Positions 1 through 8,650 of a DNA stretch of 64,000 nt are shown here, one piece after another. The notes below the pieces were generated by a model. It saw nothing but the letters and a program-made list of their open reading frames with translations, was not told where the DNA came from and searched no databases. The number at the start of each line of letters is the position of its first letter. Position 1 is the stretch's first letter. The position numbers and the translations under genes are program-made. The DNA is from Nitrospira sp. GTDB taxonomy: Bacteria; Nitrospirota; Nitrospiria; Nitrospirales; Nitrospiraceae. The stretch lies in NCBI GenBank assembly GCA_030653545.1, contig JAURZE010000023.1:1-64000 (forward strand), written 5' to 3'.

Positions 1-62
1 GCCCACTGCGCCAGTTGCTGGCGTTCGGGATCAGTCAGCTGCAGGGACGGGGCAATGCGCAT
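1..62 (-). mobile_element. IS630-family transposase, N-terminal fragment (runs off the window)
   Basis: Read on the minus strand from an ATG at 62, the first 20 codons begin MRIAPSLQLTDPERQQLAQW, which matches the usual opening of IS630-type transposases. A GAGGAGG ribosome-binding site lies just upstream of that ATG. Only the amino terminus is inside the window, so completeness cannot be judged. The gene points away from cydB, and the insertion-sequence end must lie between 62 and about 100. Confidence 0.6.
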
Positions 63-77
63 AGGCCAGTCCTCCTC

Positions 78-107
78 TTGGGGAGGAGTATACCCGTACG
101 GTATAAT
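78..107 (+). promoter_or_regulatory. Candidate promoter at the IS edge, reading into cydB
   Basis: TTGGGG at 78-83 and a perfect TATAAT at 102-107 are separated by 18 bases. They lie between the transposase start and cydB and point into cydB. The near-palindrome around CCGTACGG at 94-101 lies inside the spacer and may mark the end of the insertion sequence. This would be a hybrid promoter made by the insertion; no transcription data are available. Confidence 0.4.
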
Positions 108-150
108 AAGTAAAGCTATTTATGTATCACTACACTAGGAAGACGCGCAC

Positions 151-1200
151 ATGGAAACGTTCTGGTATGCGATCGTGACGATGATGTTGGCGATGTACAT
201 CGTCCTCGACGGGTTCGATTTCGGCGTGGGCATTCTCTACCCGTTCATCGCGAAGACTGAGATCGAACGACGCACCGTGCTGGCTTCGATCGGACCGGTC
301 TGGAAGGGCAATGAAGTGTGGCTGGTCGTCAGTGGAGGCCTCCTCTTCTTCGCCTTTCCCAAAGCCTATGCCGCAGGGTTCAGCGGGTTCTATCTGGCAT
401 TGACCATGGTGTTGTGGCTCTTAATCATTCGGGGGCTCGCACTTGGACTGCGATCCTACCTGGACCATCCACTGTGGCGGCAGTTCTGGGACAGAGCTTT
501 TTCCGGTGCGAGCCTCCTGCTGGCAATAGTATTCGGCGCCGCCCTAGGCAACCTGATTCGCGGCGTGCCGTTGAATCCGAATGGCTACTTCTTCGTCGCC
601 CTCTGGACAGATTTCACCCCGGGTCCCGATCCCGGCACCTTGGACTGGTTCACCCTGCTCATGGGACTGGCAAGCGCCGCGATCCTGACCCTGCATGGCG
701 CCAATTATCTTGCGATGAAAACGGAGGGAGATCTTCATGCGCGGGCAGCCGCTTCGGCAAAACGGGCCGGCTGGCTCGCACTCGGGCTCACCGGCATCGC
801 GATGTTCGCGATCCCGCTTGTCCAGCCGGCCCTCCGGCTTAACTACACAACCCATCCGACCGGCTATCTCTTCACCGCAATCGGCCTCTTGGCCTTGATC
901 GGCACCATGGTGCTCCGCAAACGACAGCATGACGTCGCCGCCTTCGCCACCTCCAGTCTGTTCATCGTCGCCACGCTTGGGGCTGTCGCCTGGGGCTGCT
1001 ATCCCAATATTTTGATCGCCACGACACACCCGGAACACAGTCTCACCGTCTTCAACGCGAGTGCCGGCACGTACGGCCTCCGGATCGGCCTCTGGTGGTT
1101 TCTCTGTGGATTCGCACTCGCCATGACCTATCAGATCTATGTCCATCGCGCGTTTGGAGGCAAAGTCCGGCTCGCTCCTGACGGCTCGCCGACGGAATAG
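151..1200 (+). CDS. cydB: Cytochrome d ubiquinol oxidase subunit II
   Basis: This is the second membrane subunit of cytochrome bd-type quinol oxidase, which reduces oxygen with electrons from the quinone pool. The 349-residue protein has the family's hydrophobic helices throughout and the signature LDGFDFGVG at residues 19-27. The conserved PVWDGNxVW motif reads PVWKGNEVW here (residues 49-57), so a lysine (K52) occupies the position of E. coli Asp58, a proton-pathway residue. AGGAAG precedes the ATG. CydA, normally directly upstream, is not there; an IS630-type transposase fragment is. The subunit may therefore be orphaned or belong to one of the atypical bd-like oxidases. The family call is secure; the oxidase type is not. 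Confidence 0.9.
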   Translation: METFWYAIVTMMLAMYIVLDGFDFGVGILYPFIAKTEIERRTVLASIGPVWKGNEVWLVVSGGLLFFAFPKAYAAGFSGFYLALTMVLWLLIIRGLALGLRSYLDHPLWRQFWDRAFSGASLLLAIVFGAALGNLIRGVPLNPNGYFFVALWTDFTPGPDPGTLDWFTLLMGLASAAILTLHGANYLAMKTEGDLHARAAASAKRAGWLALGLTGIAMFAIPLVQPALRLNYTTHPTGYLFTAIGLLALIGTMVLRKRQHDVAAFATSSLFIVATLGAVAWGCYPNILIATTHPEHSLTVFNASAGTYGLRIGLWWFLCGFALAMTYQIYVHRAFGGKVRLAPDGSPTE

Positions 1201-1258
1201 GAGAGCTCGCCCGTTGAGTGAGAAACAACTCTCATCGAGGCGAGGGCTCGGCAGAATG

Positions 1259-2782
1259 TCACCACCTCAGCCAGCGTCGCAGCAGCGAGTGGATCGTCGG
1301 CGTGAGACGTGTGCGGTTGTAGGCATCGGCCGCTTTCTTGATCGCTTCGGCCTGGGTCGGATAGGCGTGAATGACCCGGGCAAGAGTACCCAGACCGACC
1401 CCCGCGACCATCGCCAGGGTCAGTTCGTTGATCATCTCGCCCGCATGACGGGCGACGACCGTGGCGCCGAGAATCCGGTCCGTCCCCTCCTTGACGTGGA
1501 TCTTCACAAAGCCTGCCTCTTCATCGTCGGCGATCGCGCGATCCACGTCGTGCATGGGGATGGTGAACGTCTTCACGGGGATGTCCCGCTCGCGCGCCTC
1601 GCGCACATAGAGGCCGACATGAGCGATCTCGGGGTCGGTATAGGTGCACCAGGGAATGGTCAGGGAACTCAGGCGCTGGCGGCCGAGGAACAGCGCGTTC
1701 CGCACCACGATGCGTGCCGACGCATCCGCGGTATGGGTGAACTTGTGCTCCAAGCAGACATCGCCGGCAGCATAAATGCGCCGATTGCTGGTCTGTAGGA
1801 AATCGTCGACTCGAATCCCGGCCAGATTGTCGTACTCGACGCCGGCGGCTTCCAGATTCAACCCCTCGACATTCGGCACCCGGCCCGTGCCGGTGAGAAT
1901 AGCATCGACCGCGACAGTGCTTTTGTAGTCGTCGCTCTCCAGATCCACAAGCTTCTGCCCCTGTTCCACGCGCACGTTGACCGCCTTCGTGTTGAGCCGT
2001 ACGTCGATGCCATCGCGCGAAAACGCATCCGAAAGGATCTGCGCGGCATCGCGTTCTTCTTTAGGCAGGAAGAGCGGCCGCTTCTGCGCGATGATGGTCT
2101 GCGCGCCGAAGCGGCAGAAGGCCTGCGCCAGTTCGCAGCCGAGCGGGCCGCCCCCGATCACCAACAGGCGGCGCGGTAGCTCGGTGAGGTCGAAAATATT
2201 CTCGTTGGTCAGAAAGCCGGCCTCGACAAGGCCCGGGATAACCGGCGTATCCGGCCGCGCGCCGGTTGCGATCAGCGCTTTTTTGAAGCGGAGTCTCGCG
2301 CCCTCCACCGTCAGCGCATCGGTATCGGTGAAGCGGGCCTGCCCGAAGAACACATCCACGCCGGCCGCGAGCAGCCTCTGGACCGAGTCCGTACGGCTAA
2401 TGCGGGCGCGAATCCAGCGCATACGCTCCATCACGGCGAGAAACTCGACACGAATATCGGCCGGAGTCTGCGCGCCATATTGCTCGGCATTGCGCATCTC
2501 GGCGTACAGACGCGACGTGCGGATCAGCGCTTTCGACGGCACGCAGCCGACATTCAGGCAGTCACCGCCGAACAGGTGGCGTTCGATCAAGGCCACCTTC
2601 GCGCCCAATGCCGCTGCGGCATGCGCCGCCACCAGCCCCGCCGTACCGGCGCCGATAACCACCAGGCTATAGCGGTCGGCCGGCTGCGGATTGCGCCAGC
2701 CATCGGGACGCACCTGTGCGAGCCGCTCACGCTCGTATCTGTCCTGCGGGGCGGTCGAGGAGAAGTCGCTCTGCTGCGTCAT
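1259..2782 (-). CDS. MerA/Lpd-like FAD-dependent disulfide oxidoreductase
   Basis: This is a class I pyridine nucleotide-disulfide oxidoreductase of about 507 residues. An FAD-binding GAGTAG motif lies near residues 44-49, the redox pair is in FGGDCLNVGC (C75 and C80), an NAD(P)-binding VIGGGPLG motif sits in the middle, and HAYPTQAE near the C terminus holds the catalytic His-Glu of the dimer interface. There is no N-terminal metal-binding domain and no C-terminal cysteine pair, so true mercuric reduction is unlikely; annotated homologues are often called mercuric reductase-like. The ATG at 2782 is chosen because AGAGGA precedes it. A start at 2857 would overlap the neighbouring gene. It converges on cydB. 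Confidence 0.85.
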   Translation of the reverse strand: MTQQSDFSSTAPQDRYERERLAQVRPDGWRNPQPADRYSLVVIGAGTAGLVAAHAAAALGAKVALIERHLFGGDCLNVGCVPSKALIRTSRLYAEMRNAEQYGAQTPADIRVEFLAVMERMRWIRARISRTDSVQRLLAAGVDVFFGQARFTDTDALTVEGARLRFKKALIATGARPDTPVIPGLVEAGFLTNENIFDLTELPRRLLVIGGGPLGCELAQAFCRFGAQTIIAQKRPLFLPKEERDAAQILSDAFSRDGIDVRLNTKAVNVRVEQGQKLVDLESDDYKSTVAVDAILTGTGRVPNVEGLNLEAAGVEYDNLAGIRVDDFLQTSNRRIYAAGDVCLEHKFTHTADASARIVVRNALFLGRQRLSSLTIPWCTYTDPEIAHVGLYVREARERDIPVKTFTIPMHDVDRAIADDEEAGFVKIHVKEGTDRILGATVVARHAGEMINELTLAMVAGVGLGTLARVIHAYPTQAEAIKKAADAYNRTRLTPTIHSLLRRWLRW

Positions 2783-2810
2783 CGTGGTGATCCTCTGAAA
2801 AAAATTCCTG

Positions 2811-4100
2811 CTAGAGCCAGCCGCCGCGGAATCCGGCGCGCCGCAAGCCGGCGCCAACCGAGGGACAGTCCCGCATCAGCCGCCAGATCAGTTCGGTGCG
2901 ATGGTTCTCGATCATCATCACCACGATCCCCTGGTCCAGCCCGAAGTGGCCGGCCGATACCCAGGCGCTCCGGTCGGCGCGGGCCAGCGTCGGATTGAAA
3001 CTGCTCGCATACTGGCGGTCCGACAACATCTCAGGATAGCGTTGCAACATCTGGCGCGCGGCGGACCAGGCGGCCTCCGGTGCGAACGGCAGCGAGGCCA
3101 GCGCCGCCCATCCGGCGAGCGTGCCGTCATCGGGCCCGTACGGCACACCACGGGCGGCATACCCGAACAGGCGGCGACGCTCGTTAGCCAGTTCGGGCAG
3201 CTGATGGGTCGGGCCATCGCAGGCGGTCAGGCCCCAGCACTGTTCGTCATACCCGGAGAATCCCTGCGGGTTGCGCCGCGCATACTCGCGCTGCACTTCG
3301 GTCGCGCGGCGGCTGTTCTCAAAATAGTCGCTGCGCTTCTCGCGCATGAAGCGATCCCGGATGCCGCGAAAGTCGATCCAGGCATGGGAGAACTGATGCA
3401 CGAACAGCGGCCCGGCATAGAGCACATCGTACCCGTACAGATTCTCCCACTGATAGGTCGCGGTCCAGGCGTGATAGCAGTCCGGCTCGATCGGGTACGT
3501 CGGTGAGCCGAGTGCGAGCACATACAGCACAATGGCCTCGCTGTAGCCATCCCAGCAGTAATGCAGGAAGCCGCTTTCCGGTTTCCACCCATGATTGATC
3601 GTCTTTCCGTCATGCTGCGCCCAACGCCAGTCCACGCGGCGGTACAGCGCATCGACGAGCCGGCGCAGTTCGCTTTCGTCCGCGCTGTTTCCCATGAAAT
3701 ACCGGCCCGCAGTCAGCATACCGGCGATCAACAGCGCCGTATCGATCATCGACAGCTCCGAACGCCAGACACGGGCACCGGTCTGCATATCCAGGAAGTG
3801 GTAGTAGAACCCCTTGAACCCGGTCGCCTCAGAGCTGCCGCTCTGATCGCTGTCGTGAAAAAATCGGAGAACGGAGAGGCTGCGGTGGAGCGCATCGGCC
3901 CGCGTCATCCAGCCTCGCTCCACCGCCACAGGATAAGACGAGAGGGCGAACCCGACGACAGCAATGCTGCACGGCGACTGCCCACGCGAAGTGTCGGCGA
4001 TCAGCCCGTTGGCCGGATTCATCGTCTGCAGGAAGTAGCCGAATGCAGCGCGTTGAAGCTGGTCAAGCATCGGTTCGTCTCTCGATGGTGCGCTGCTCAC
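2811..4100 (-). CDS. Glycoamylase-like family protein (PF10091 type)
   Basis: The 429-residue protein resembles the glucoamylase-like domain family seen in cyclic glucan synthases and stand-alone bacterial proteins. The C-terminal run FGLDQGIVVMMIENHRTELI is the recognisable family signature, and WxxE and aromatic-rich segments suited to an alpha/alpha toroid fold occur earlier. No signal peptide is visible, so a cytoplasmic site is likely. It starts at a GTG overlapping the TGA of the upstream GH39 gene (GTGA), so the two are translationally coupled and probably act on the same glycan. The substrate is unknown. Confidence 0.75.
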   Translation of the reverse strand: MSSAPSRDEPMLDQLQRAAFGYFLQTMNPANGLIADTSRGQSPCSIAVVGFALSSYPVAVERGWMTRADALHRSLSVLRFFHDSDQSGSSEATGFKGFYYHFLDMQTGARVWRSELSMIDTALLIAGMLTAGRYFMGNSADESELRRLVDALYRRVDWRWAQHDGKTINHGWKPESGFLHYCWDGYSEAIVLYVLALGSPTYPIEPDCYHAWTATYQWENLYGYDVLYAGPLFVHQFSHAWIDFRGIRDRFMREKRSDYFENSRRATEVQREYARRNPQGFSGYDEQCWGLTACDGPTHQLPELANERRRLFGYAARGVPYGPDDGTLAGWAALASLPFAPEAAWSAARQMLQRYPEMLSDRQYASSFNPTLARADRSAWVSAGHFGLDQGIVVMMIENHRTELIWRLMRDCPSVGAGLRRAGFRGGWL

Positions 4101-5563
4101 GCGACACCGCCCGCGTCGGACGGCTCTGGAACAAACGTCAGCGTGACCGCCACGACCGCATGCGGAGGGAGGTCGACATCGAAGCGGATTGTGCCCGCCT
4201 CGTAGAACAGGTCCAGCGGCTCCTTCACGAGACGAGAGGCCTCTTCAAGCTGCTCCACCTGCGAGTGGCTCGGATACTCTGGCTTGCCCATCTCCCGCCA
4301 TCGCCGCCGCGGGTTCGCATGGTCCTCGTCGATCCGTTCGATCGAGGCCGTAAGCGGGACGGAGGCATCTGTGAGACGGATCTCCACATGCTGGGTCACG
4401 ATCGCATGGCGCGGCTGGGCATGGTTGGTGAGGAGCACCGTGATCGTCCGACCGTTGCGAACGACCCAGGCATCGACCGTCTCATGCGTGCCCTCGACCG
4501 GGAGCCGCTCGCTGCCGAGCCGATGTAAGAGCTGAAAAGTGCGGTAGACCGGCTTCGGGACTCCATAGAGATTGAGCAGACCGAACCCGCCATGGAACGG
4601 AATTGAGGGAAAGGCCTCCTCATCGAAGATGTCCGTGAAGGTCCAGAAGCTGTAGCCGTCCACGAAGGGATCGGTCTCCAGCGCGCACTTGGCGGCATAG
4701 GCGGCAGCGAAGGGCCCGTCGCGATACGGATTCCTCTGGTTCGAGGAGATATTCCATTCCGTGAAGTAGACAGGCCGATCGCGCGCATGGTCACGCACGA
4801 ACCTCGCCCGATCGCGCAGGAGATCGCGCGGGCTGTTGGCGAGTAGCTCCTCCGTATCCGCCCCCTCGAAGCCAAGGGGATCGGTCGGGTAAATGTGCGT
4901 GCTGATGAAATCCACCGGAAGGCGATGCTGCTCGCAGTAGTCGAGCAACTCGTCGATCCACGCCGTCATGGCCGTCGCCGGACCGCCGATCCGGAGCGAG
5001 CCATCGATCCCCTTGATGGCCTGTGCCGTGTGGCGATAGAGCGTGAAGTAGTCGTCCTGCGTCCCCGTCCAGAACATCGGAAGGTTAGGCTCGTTCCAGA
5101 CTTCGAAAAACCACTGGCGCACCTCGGCGATGCCATAGCGCTCGACCCAGTGGCCGACCAGCCTGCGGATAAGTCCGGCCCAGGCCTCATAGTCCGCGGG
5201 CGGAGTGACGTTGCTGCGATACTGGAACACGGTCTGCCGACCGGAGGCCAATATGTCCGGCATGAATCCCAATTCGACGAAGGGTCGCATGCCGATCGAG
5301 AGAAGAAAATCCCAGATGCGGTCTGCGTTGAAGAACGAGTAGAGCGGCTCTTTCTGGTGAGAAACCAGCGTACCCATCTCGTCCGCAAGAAGGGCGTGGA
5401 AGCGGACATGGCGAAAGCCAAGCTCGTCGTGGCAGCGTCTGAGCTGCGCCTGCCAATCCGCGCGTAGTGCGACGAGCGCGCGGCCACTCCCGACGGTATG
5501 TTCCCAGGCATGCTTCAGCGGAGCCGACGGCGCCGACAGACGGGACATGAAGGCCACGGTCAT
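4097..5563 (-). CDS. Glycoside hydrolase family 39-like protein
   Basis: The 488-residue protein has the layout of GH39 beta-xylosidase/iduronidase-type retaining hydrolases. The acid/base glutamate lies in FFEVWNEPNLPMF and a second conserved glutamate in VYFTEWNIS, the expected nucleophile region. HIYPTDP is another family motif. The ATG at 5563 is preceded by GAGGAGG; an in-frame TTG at 5602 lacks such a site. There is no signal peptide. It forms a two-gene operon with the glycoamylase-like gene downstream. GH39 members differ in substrate, so the sugar it cuts cannot be named from sequence. Confidence 0.8.
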   Translation of the reverse strand: MTVAFMSRLSAPSAPLKHAWEHTVGSGRALVALRADWQAQLRRCHDELGFRHVRFHALLADEMGTLVSHQKEPLYSFFNADRIWDFLLSIGMRPFVELGFMPDILASGRQTVFQYRSNVTPPADYEAWAGLIRRLVGHWVERYGIAEVRQWFFEVWNEPNLPMFWTGTQDDYFTLYRHTAQAIKGIDGSLRIGGPATAMTAWIDELLDYCEQHRLPVDFISTHIYPTDPLGFEGADTEELLANSPRDLLRDRARFVRDHARDRPVYFTEWNISSNQRNPYRDGPFAAAYAAKCALETDPFVDGYSFWTFTDIFDEEAFPSIPFHGGFGLLNLYGVPKPVYRTFQLLHRLGSERLPVEGTHETVDAWVVRNGRTITVLLTNHAQPRHAIVTQHVEIRLTDASVPLTASIERIDEDHANPRRRWREMGKPEYPSHSQVEQLEEASRLVKEPLDLFYEAGTIRFDVDLPPHAVVAVTLTFVPEPSDAGGVA

Positions 5564-5654
5564 GACGGTCGCCTCCTCGCCGGCGGGAGCGCCAGATCTC
5601 AAGGATGTTTCGACAACCTGCGATGCACGAGCGTCACTGCTCCCCAGGTTTCCG

Positions 5655-5660
5655 AGTATA
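5655..5660 (-). promoter_or_regulatory. Candidate extended -10 promoter for the GH39 operon
   Basis: On the minus strand TGCTATACT gives an extended -10 (TGn plus TATACT) about 90 bases upstream of the GH39 start. No convincing -35 element is seen, as is usual for extended -10 promoters. Confidence 0.3.
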
Positions 5661-5747
5661 GCATTACACTACGGCAGGATCGCACGACAGTTCAGCAGAC
5701 GGCGGAGCGCGGGAGCGACGGACGTAGAATCAGCCCCGAGTCAGCAG

Positions 5748-5753
5748 TAGAAT
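5748..5753 (+). promoter_or_regulatory. TAGAAT six bases before a start codon (possible leaderless transcript)
   Basis: TAGAAT is followed after six bases by the ATG at 5760. If used as a -10 hexamer, transcription would begin at or next to the start codon. No ribosome-binding site is visible. The same spacing recurs before three other genes in the window. Confidence 0.3.
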
Positions 5754-5759
5754 ATTGCC

Positions 5760-6101
5760 ATGTTCATAATGGTCGTCATGCTCGTGACTATCGGAGCGAT
5801 ATGGCCTGGCGCGCTGCTCACAGCTGAGATGCCGGCACCCCAAGCACCCGATGTGAACGAGCGTGTGAACCAAGCGCTGGGTCCGGAGGGCGGAGTGCAG
5901 GTCTATATGGATCCTGACGGGAATGTAGAAACTATTCTCGATCCCCCGGGTGGCGAGCCTCATAGCACAGTGCAGCCGCCGCAAAGTCCGTCGATGAACC
6001 TCGGTCCTCCTCTTCAACTGAACCGCCCTCCATTCCAACTACCTCAATCCGTGACTCCTACTTACCCACCCGCTCAAAGTTTTCCACAAAAAGCTCGCTA
6101 G
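5760..6101 (+). CDS. Small secreted or anchored proline-rich protein, unknown function
   Basis: The predicted product has 113 residues: a hydrophobic N terminus (residues 1-20, signal peptide or anchor), then a hydrophilic region rich in Pro, Gln and Asn. A segment near residues 45-60 reads VQVYMDPDGNVETILDPPGG. I do not recognise the family. It is divergent from the GH39 operon. Base composition is similar to neighbouring genes, and the signal-like N terminus supports a real gene. A TAGAAT box directly before the ATG suggests a leaderless message. Confidence 0.5.
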   Translation: MFIMVVMLVTIGAIWPGALLTAEMPAPQAPDVNERVNQALGPEGGVQVYMDPDGNVETILDPPGGEPHSTVQPPQSPSMNLGPPLQLNRPPFQLPQSVTPTYPPAQSFPQKAR

Positions 6102-6786
6102 AACTAAGAGCCGATCTGGGAATTGGATGCGATGGGCGAGGCCTTCCCCACGTGATAGATGAAATGTGAGATGTATAGCACCGCCTACGGGCGGCTTCGC
6201 TAGCAAATAAAGAAATGACTGGCGGCGAATCGGAGAGAAACGGCCTGATTCCTCTTCAAGATCTCATCTGCTATGGAACAAGATCCTCACGCATGCGTCA
6301 GGATCAATTTCCGACGGGTGAAGAAGAAGCAAAGGGCTCGGCCGGCTTCGACCTTGAACTCGAAGAACGGAGAAGCAGGGACATTCTACTTTTTCAGGCC
6401 ACCTTGGCACACGGCTGCCTGAGGGAAGAGGCGGTAGGAGTGAGGAGCGATGGAGGAGCCGGACCATCACGCGCTGGAAAATTCAGAATGTCCCAATTAC
6501 TTTGTCTTTTCCGGGAAACGTATTTCGTGAAATGCTTTTGATATGGAATGTGATACGAGCGGCCTGCAACGAAACGACCTCAGAAGCAGCTATTCAGGCC
6601 GAAGTGGCCCCCCTGCAGGAACCTCTGAAAAGGAGGCGCGAACGCGCAAACCACAGACCGTCCAGCATCATGATCGCGTCCTGCTCGTCGCCTTTAGTCG
6701 GTCCAGCTTAATACCAGCATTTGTATGCGATCTGCCCTGCGTCATGCTATTCAGTAAGAACCAAATCTTGTTGATTGGGGATAGGA
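6102..6786. other. Gene-poor stretch with repeat remnants
   Basis: No reading frame here looks like a protein of any family I know. The frames at 6215-6541 and 6543-6827 have low-complexity, shadow-like composition. The stretch has a lower GC content than its surroundings in places (6100-6250 and 6500-6780). It contains one inverted-repeat element (6378-6494). It may be a decayed mobile-element site. Confidence 0.5.
6378..6494. repeat. Inverted-repeat element ending in GGGACATTCT / AGAATGTCCC
   Basis: GGGACATTCT at 6378-6387 is mirrored by AGAATGTCCC at 6485-6494, each followed inward by a T-rich or preceded by an A-rich tract (CTTTTTC versus GAAAATTC). The same arm, GAAAATTCAGAATGTCCCC, recurs at 23669-23687. 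REP-type sequences associated with RAYT transposases have this general style. No transposase is visible. Confidence 0.5.
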
Positions 6787-8334
6787 ATGGGAAACCATAT
6801 TGCACGTCAACTCCTGATCGGGCTTGATGCTATGGAGTGGAATCTCGTCGAGAGATGGGCAGCCGAGGGAAAGCTTCCGACTTTTCAACGATTGCTCAAA
6901 GAAGGCCTACACGGAGAATTGAGGACAACTTCCGCGCAGTTGCCTGACACCGTCTGGGCGTCGATTTGTACCGGAACGAATCCCGGCAAGCTTGAGAAGT
7001 ACTTCTATGCCCAGTACGACCCTCGTTCCGGAAACCTTAGAAACGTTCCTGATGATGCTATCCATGGAGTCCCCTTCTGGGAGTATCTGAGTGAATCCGG
7101 TAAGAGGGTCAGTATCGTTGACGTTCCCAAGTTTCCTTTGAGCCGACGGATCAACGGGTTACATCTCACCAACTGGGGCGCGCATGCCACGAAGACGGCA
7201 CGTGCCTCATCTCCCGAATCTTTGCTTGGCGACATCGATGGATTATTCGGACGTCATCCCGTTGGAGATTGCGACGCGGTCGATGAAAAGCCTCAGGCCT
7301 TATACGACCTACGACGGCGAACTCTAGCGGGGCTGCGATTGCATGGCGAGCTGTTCCGCTGGCTGATGGAGAAAGAACCGTGGGATATTTTCTTCGCGGG
7401 GTTTTCGGCGCCGCATTGCATCGGCCATCACTTCTGGCATTACATGGACCCGGACCATCCCCGCCATGACCCCTTAGATCCTCATAAGCTGAACGATACC
7501 ATCGAAGTGACATACCGTGCGCTGGACAACGAGATCGCAAAGATGCTCACGCTGGCGGGAGACAATGTCCAGTGTCTCATAGTAGCGGGACACGGAATGG
7601 GGCCCATGTATCATGCGTCCTGGCACCTGAATGAAATATTGGATTTACTGGGCTATGGTCAGGCTTCTAAGAGGGGATTAACTACCCAGAAGATTCGGGA
7701 AGCGCATGTGAATCCTTGGCGATTGTTAAAGATGATCCTGCCCGGCAAGGTGCAATACGCCATCAAGGCGGTACTACCTCAGCGCCTGCAGGATGAGCTT
7801 ATTTTTAGATGGTATGCAGGCGAACGCAATTGGGCGGGTCGCCGGGCTATTGCAGTGCCCAACAACGACTCTGTGGGTGCTATCCGCATCAATGTTGTAG
7901 GCCGGGACAAGCACGGCGTCGTACAGCCTGGCGAGGAATATGAGCGCGTATGCCGTGAGATCTCGGATGCATTGTATGAAATACGCGATCCTCAGAGCGG
8001 CCGGAAGGTGGTCAAGCATGTCACCTTCACGCATCAGAAGTTTCAAGGACCTTACCTGGATCAGCTCCCCGACCTGACCGTGTTATGGGACCAATCTTTC
8101 CCTTGGGATTCGGTTCAATCCGTCCGCTTAGGCACGTTGCATCTTCGACGACAGGATGCGAGAAGCGGTAGTCATTCGCCTCATGGCTTTCTTGTGATGC
8201 ACGGGCTGGGAGTGCCTGCAGGCCGTGCGGTCTACGGACACTCAATATACGACATTGCTCCGACTGTGCTTCAGCTGGCAGGCATACCGATTCCCCGTCA
8301 TATGGACGGAAAACCTCTCGATCTGTGCCACTGA
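6787..8334 (+). CDS. AlkP-superfamily phosphodiesterase/nucleotide pyrophosphatase-like protein
   Basis: The 515-residue protein belongs to the alkaline phosphatase superfamily, type I phosphodiesterase branch. LIGLDAMEWNLVERW opens the fold with the first metal aspartate. TVWASICTGTNPGK carries the likely nucleophile Thr/Ser region. VAGHGMGPMYH and GSHSPHGF supply metal-binding His/Asp positions. No signal peptide is seen, so a cytoplasmic site is likely. The ATG at 6787 is chosen because GGGGA lies five bases upstream; an in-frame TTG at 6775 is possible. It stands alone between gene-poor stretches. Such proteins can act on nucleotide sugars or phosphonates; the substrate here is unknown. 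Confidence 0.75.
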   Translation: MGNHIARQLLIGLDAMEWNLVERWAAEGKLPTFQRLLKEGLHGELRTTSAQLPDTVWASICTGTNPGKLEKYFYAQYDPRSGNLRNVPDDAIHGVPFWEYLSESGKRVSIVDVPKFPLSRRINGLHLTNWGAHATKTARASSPESLLGDIDGLFGRHPVGDCDAVDEKPQALYDLRRRTLAGLRLHGELFRWLMEKEPWDIFFAGFSAPHCIGHHFWHYMDPDHPRHDPLDPHKLNDTIEVTYRALDNEIAKMLTLAGDNVQCLIVAGHGMGPMYHASWHLNEILDLLGYGQASKRGLTTQKIREAHVNPWRLLKMILPGKVQYAIKAVLPQRLQDELIFRWYAGERNWAGRRAIAVPNNDSVGAIRINVVGRDKHGVVQPGEEYERVCREISDALYEIRDPQSGRKVVKHVTFTHQKFQGPYLDQLPDLTVLWDQSFPWDSVQSVRLGTLHLRRQDARSGSHSPHGFLVMHGLGVPAGRAVYGHSIYDIAPTVLQLAGIPIPRHMDGKPLDLCH

Positions 8335-8646
8335 AAACAAAGGGGGTCGGGAGTCTTTTCCTGCCTGCTCGAACACACCGTGGGGTCAGGCATGAGTATT
8401 GACTTCCCGGCGCCGCGTCTCCTGCAATCGACATGACCATCAGCACGCGACGACGCCCCTCATTATTATCTCCCACCTAAACACCCGCGAGATCGTGGCA
8501 GCACGCTTCCCTACTCCCGCTCCCGTTTATCGGCCACCTTGCAGACAGCTCACATTTTGCATATACATAACTGACTTCGAATGGGAACACGAAGAAAGAA
8601 GCCGGAAACATTCTCGTCATTGTGTACACGCTCAGGAGTCACGGCC
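8335..8646. other. Intergenic region with a promoter and a toxin stub
   Basis: No intact gene is seen. From about 8558 to 8650 one frame encodes a short BrnT-like stub, listed separately. The rest shows no recognisable element. Confidence 0.4.
8539..8567 (+). promoter_or_regulatory. Candidate promoter for the brnT-stub/brnA unit
   Basis: TTGCAG (8539-8544) and TATACA (8562-8567) are spaced by 17 bases. They would start transcription near 8574, just before the BrnT-like FEW codons. The match to consensus is moderate. Confidence 0.3.
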
Positions 8647-8650
8647 ATGA
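8564..8650 (+). pseudogene. Possible truncated BrnT toxin remnant
   Basis: One frame reads YITDFEWEHEERSRKHSRH and then stops. BrnT toxins typically begin with a similar xIxxFEWDxxK...N..KHG segment of about 90 residues. Here the body is missing and the frame ends at a TGA overlapping the brnA ATG (ATGA at 8647-8650), which is the coupling expected of an intact brnT-brnA pair. An internal deletion that kept the junction would explain this. The match is short and could be chance. Confidence 0.3.

Noticed and set aside
2480-2998. Plus-strand frame overlapping the flavoprotein and glycoamylase genes
   Set aside because: It lies opposite two well-supported genes and has low-complexity Arg/Ser-rich composition.
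6215-6541. A 108-codon frame in the gene-poor stretch
   Set aside because: It spans the inverted-repeat element and shows no family resemblance, signal or good ribosome-binding site.
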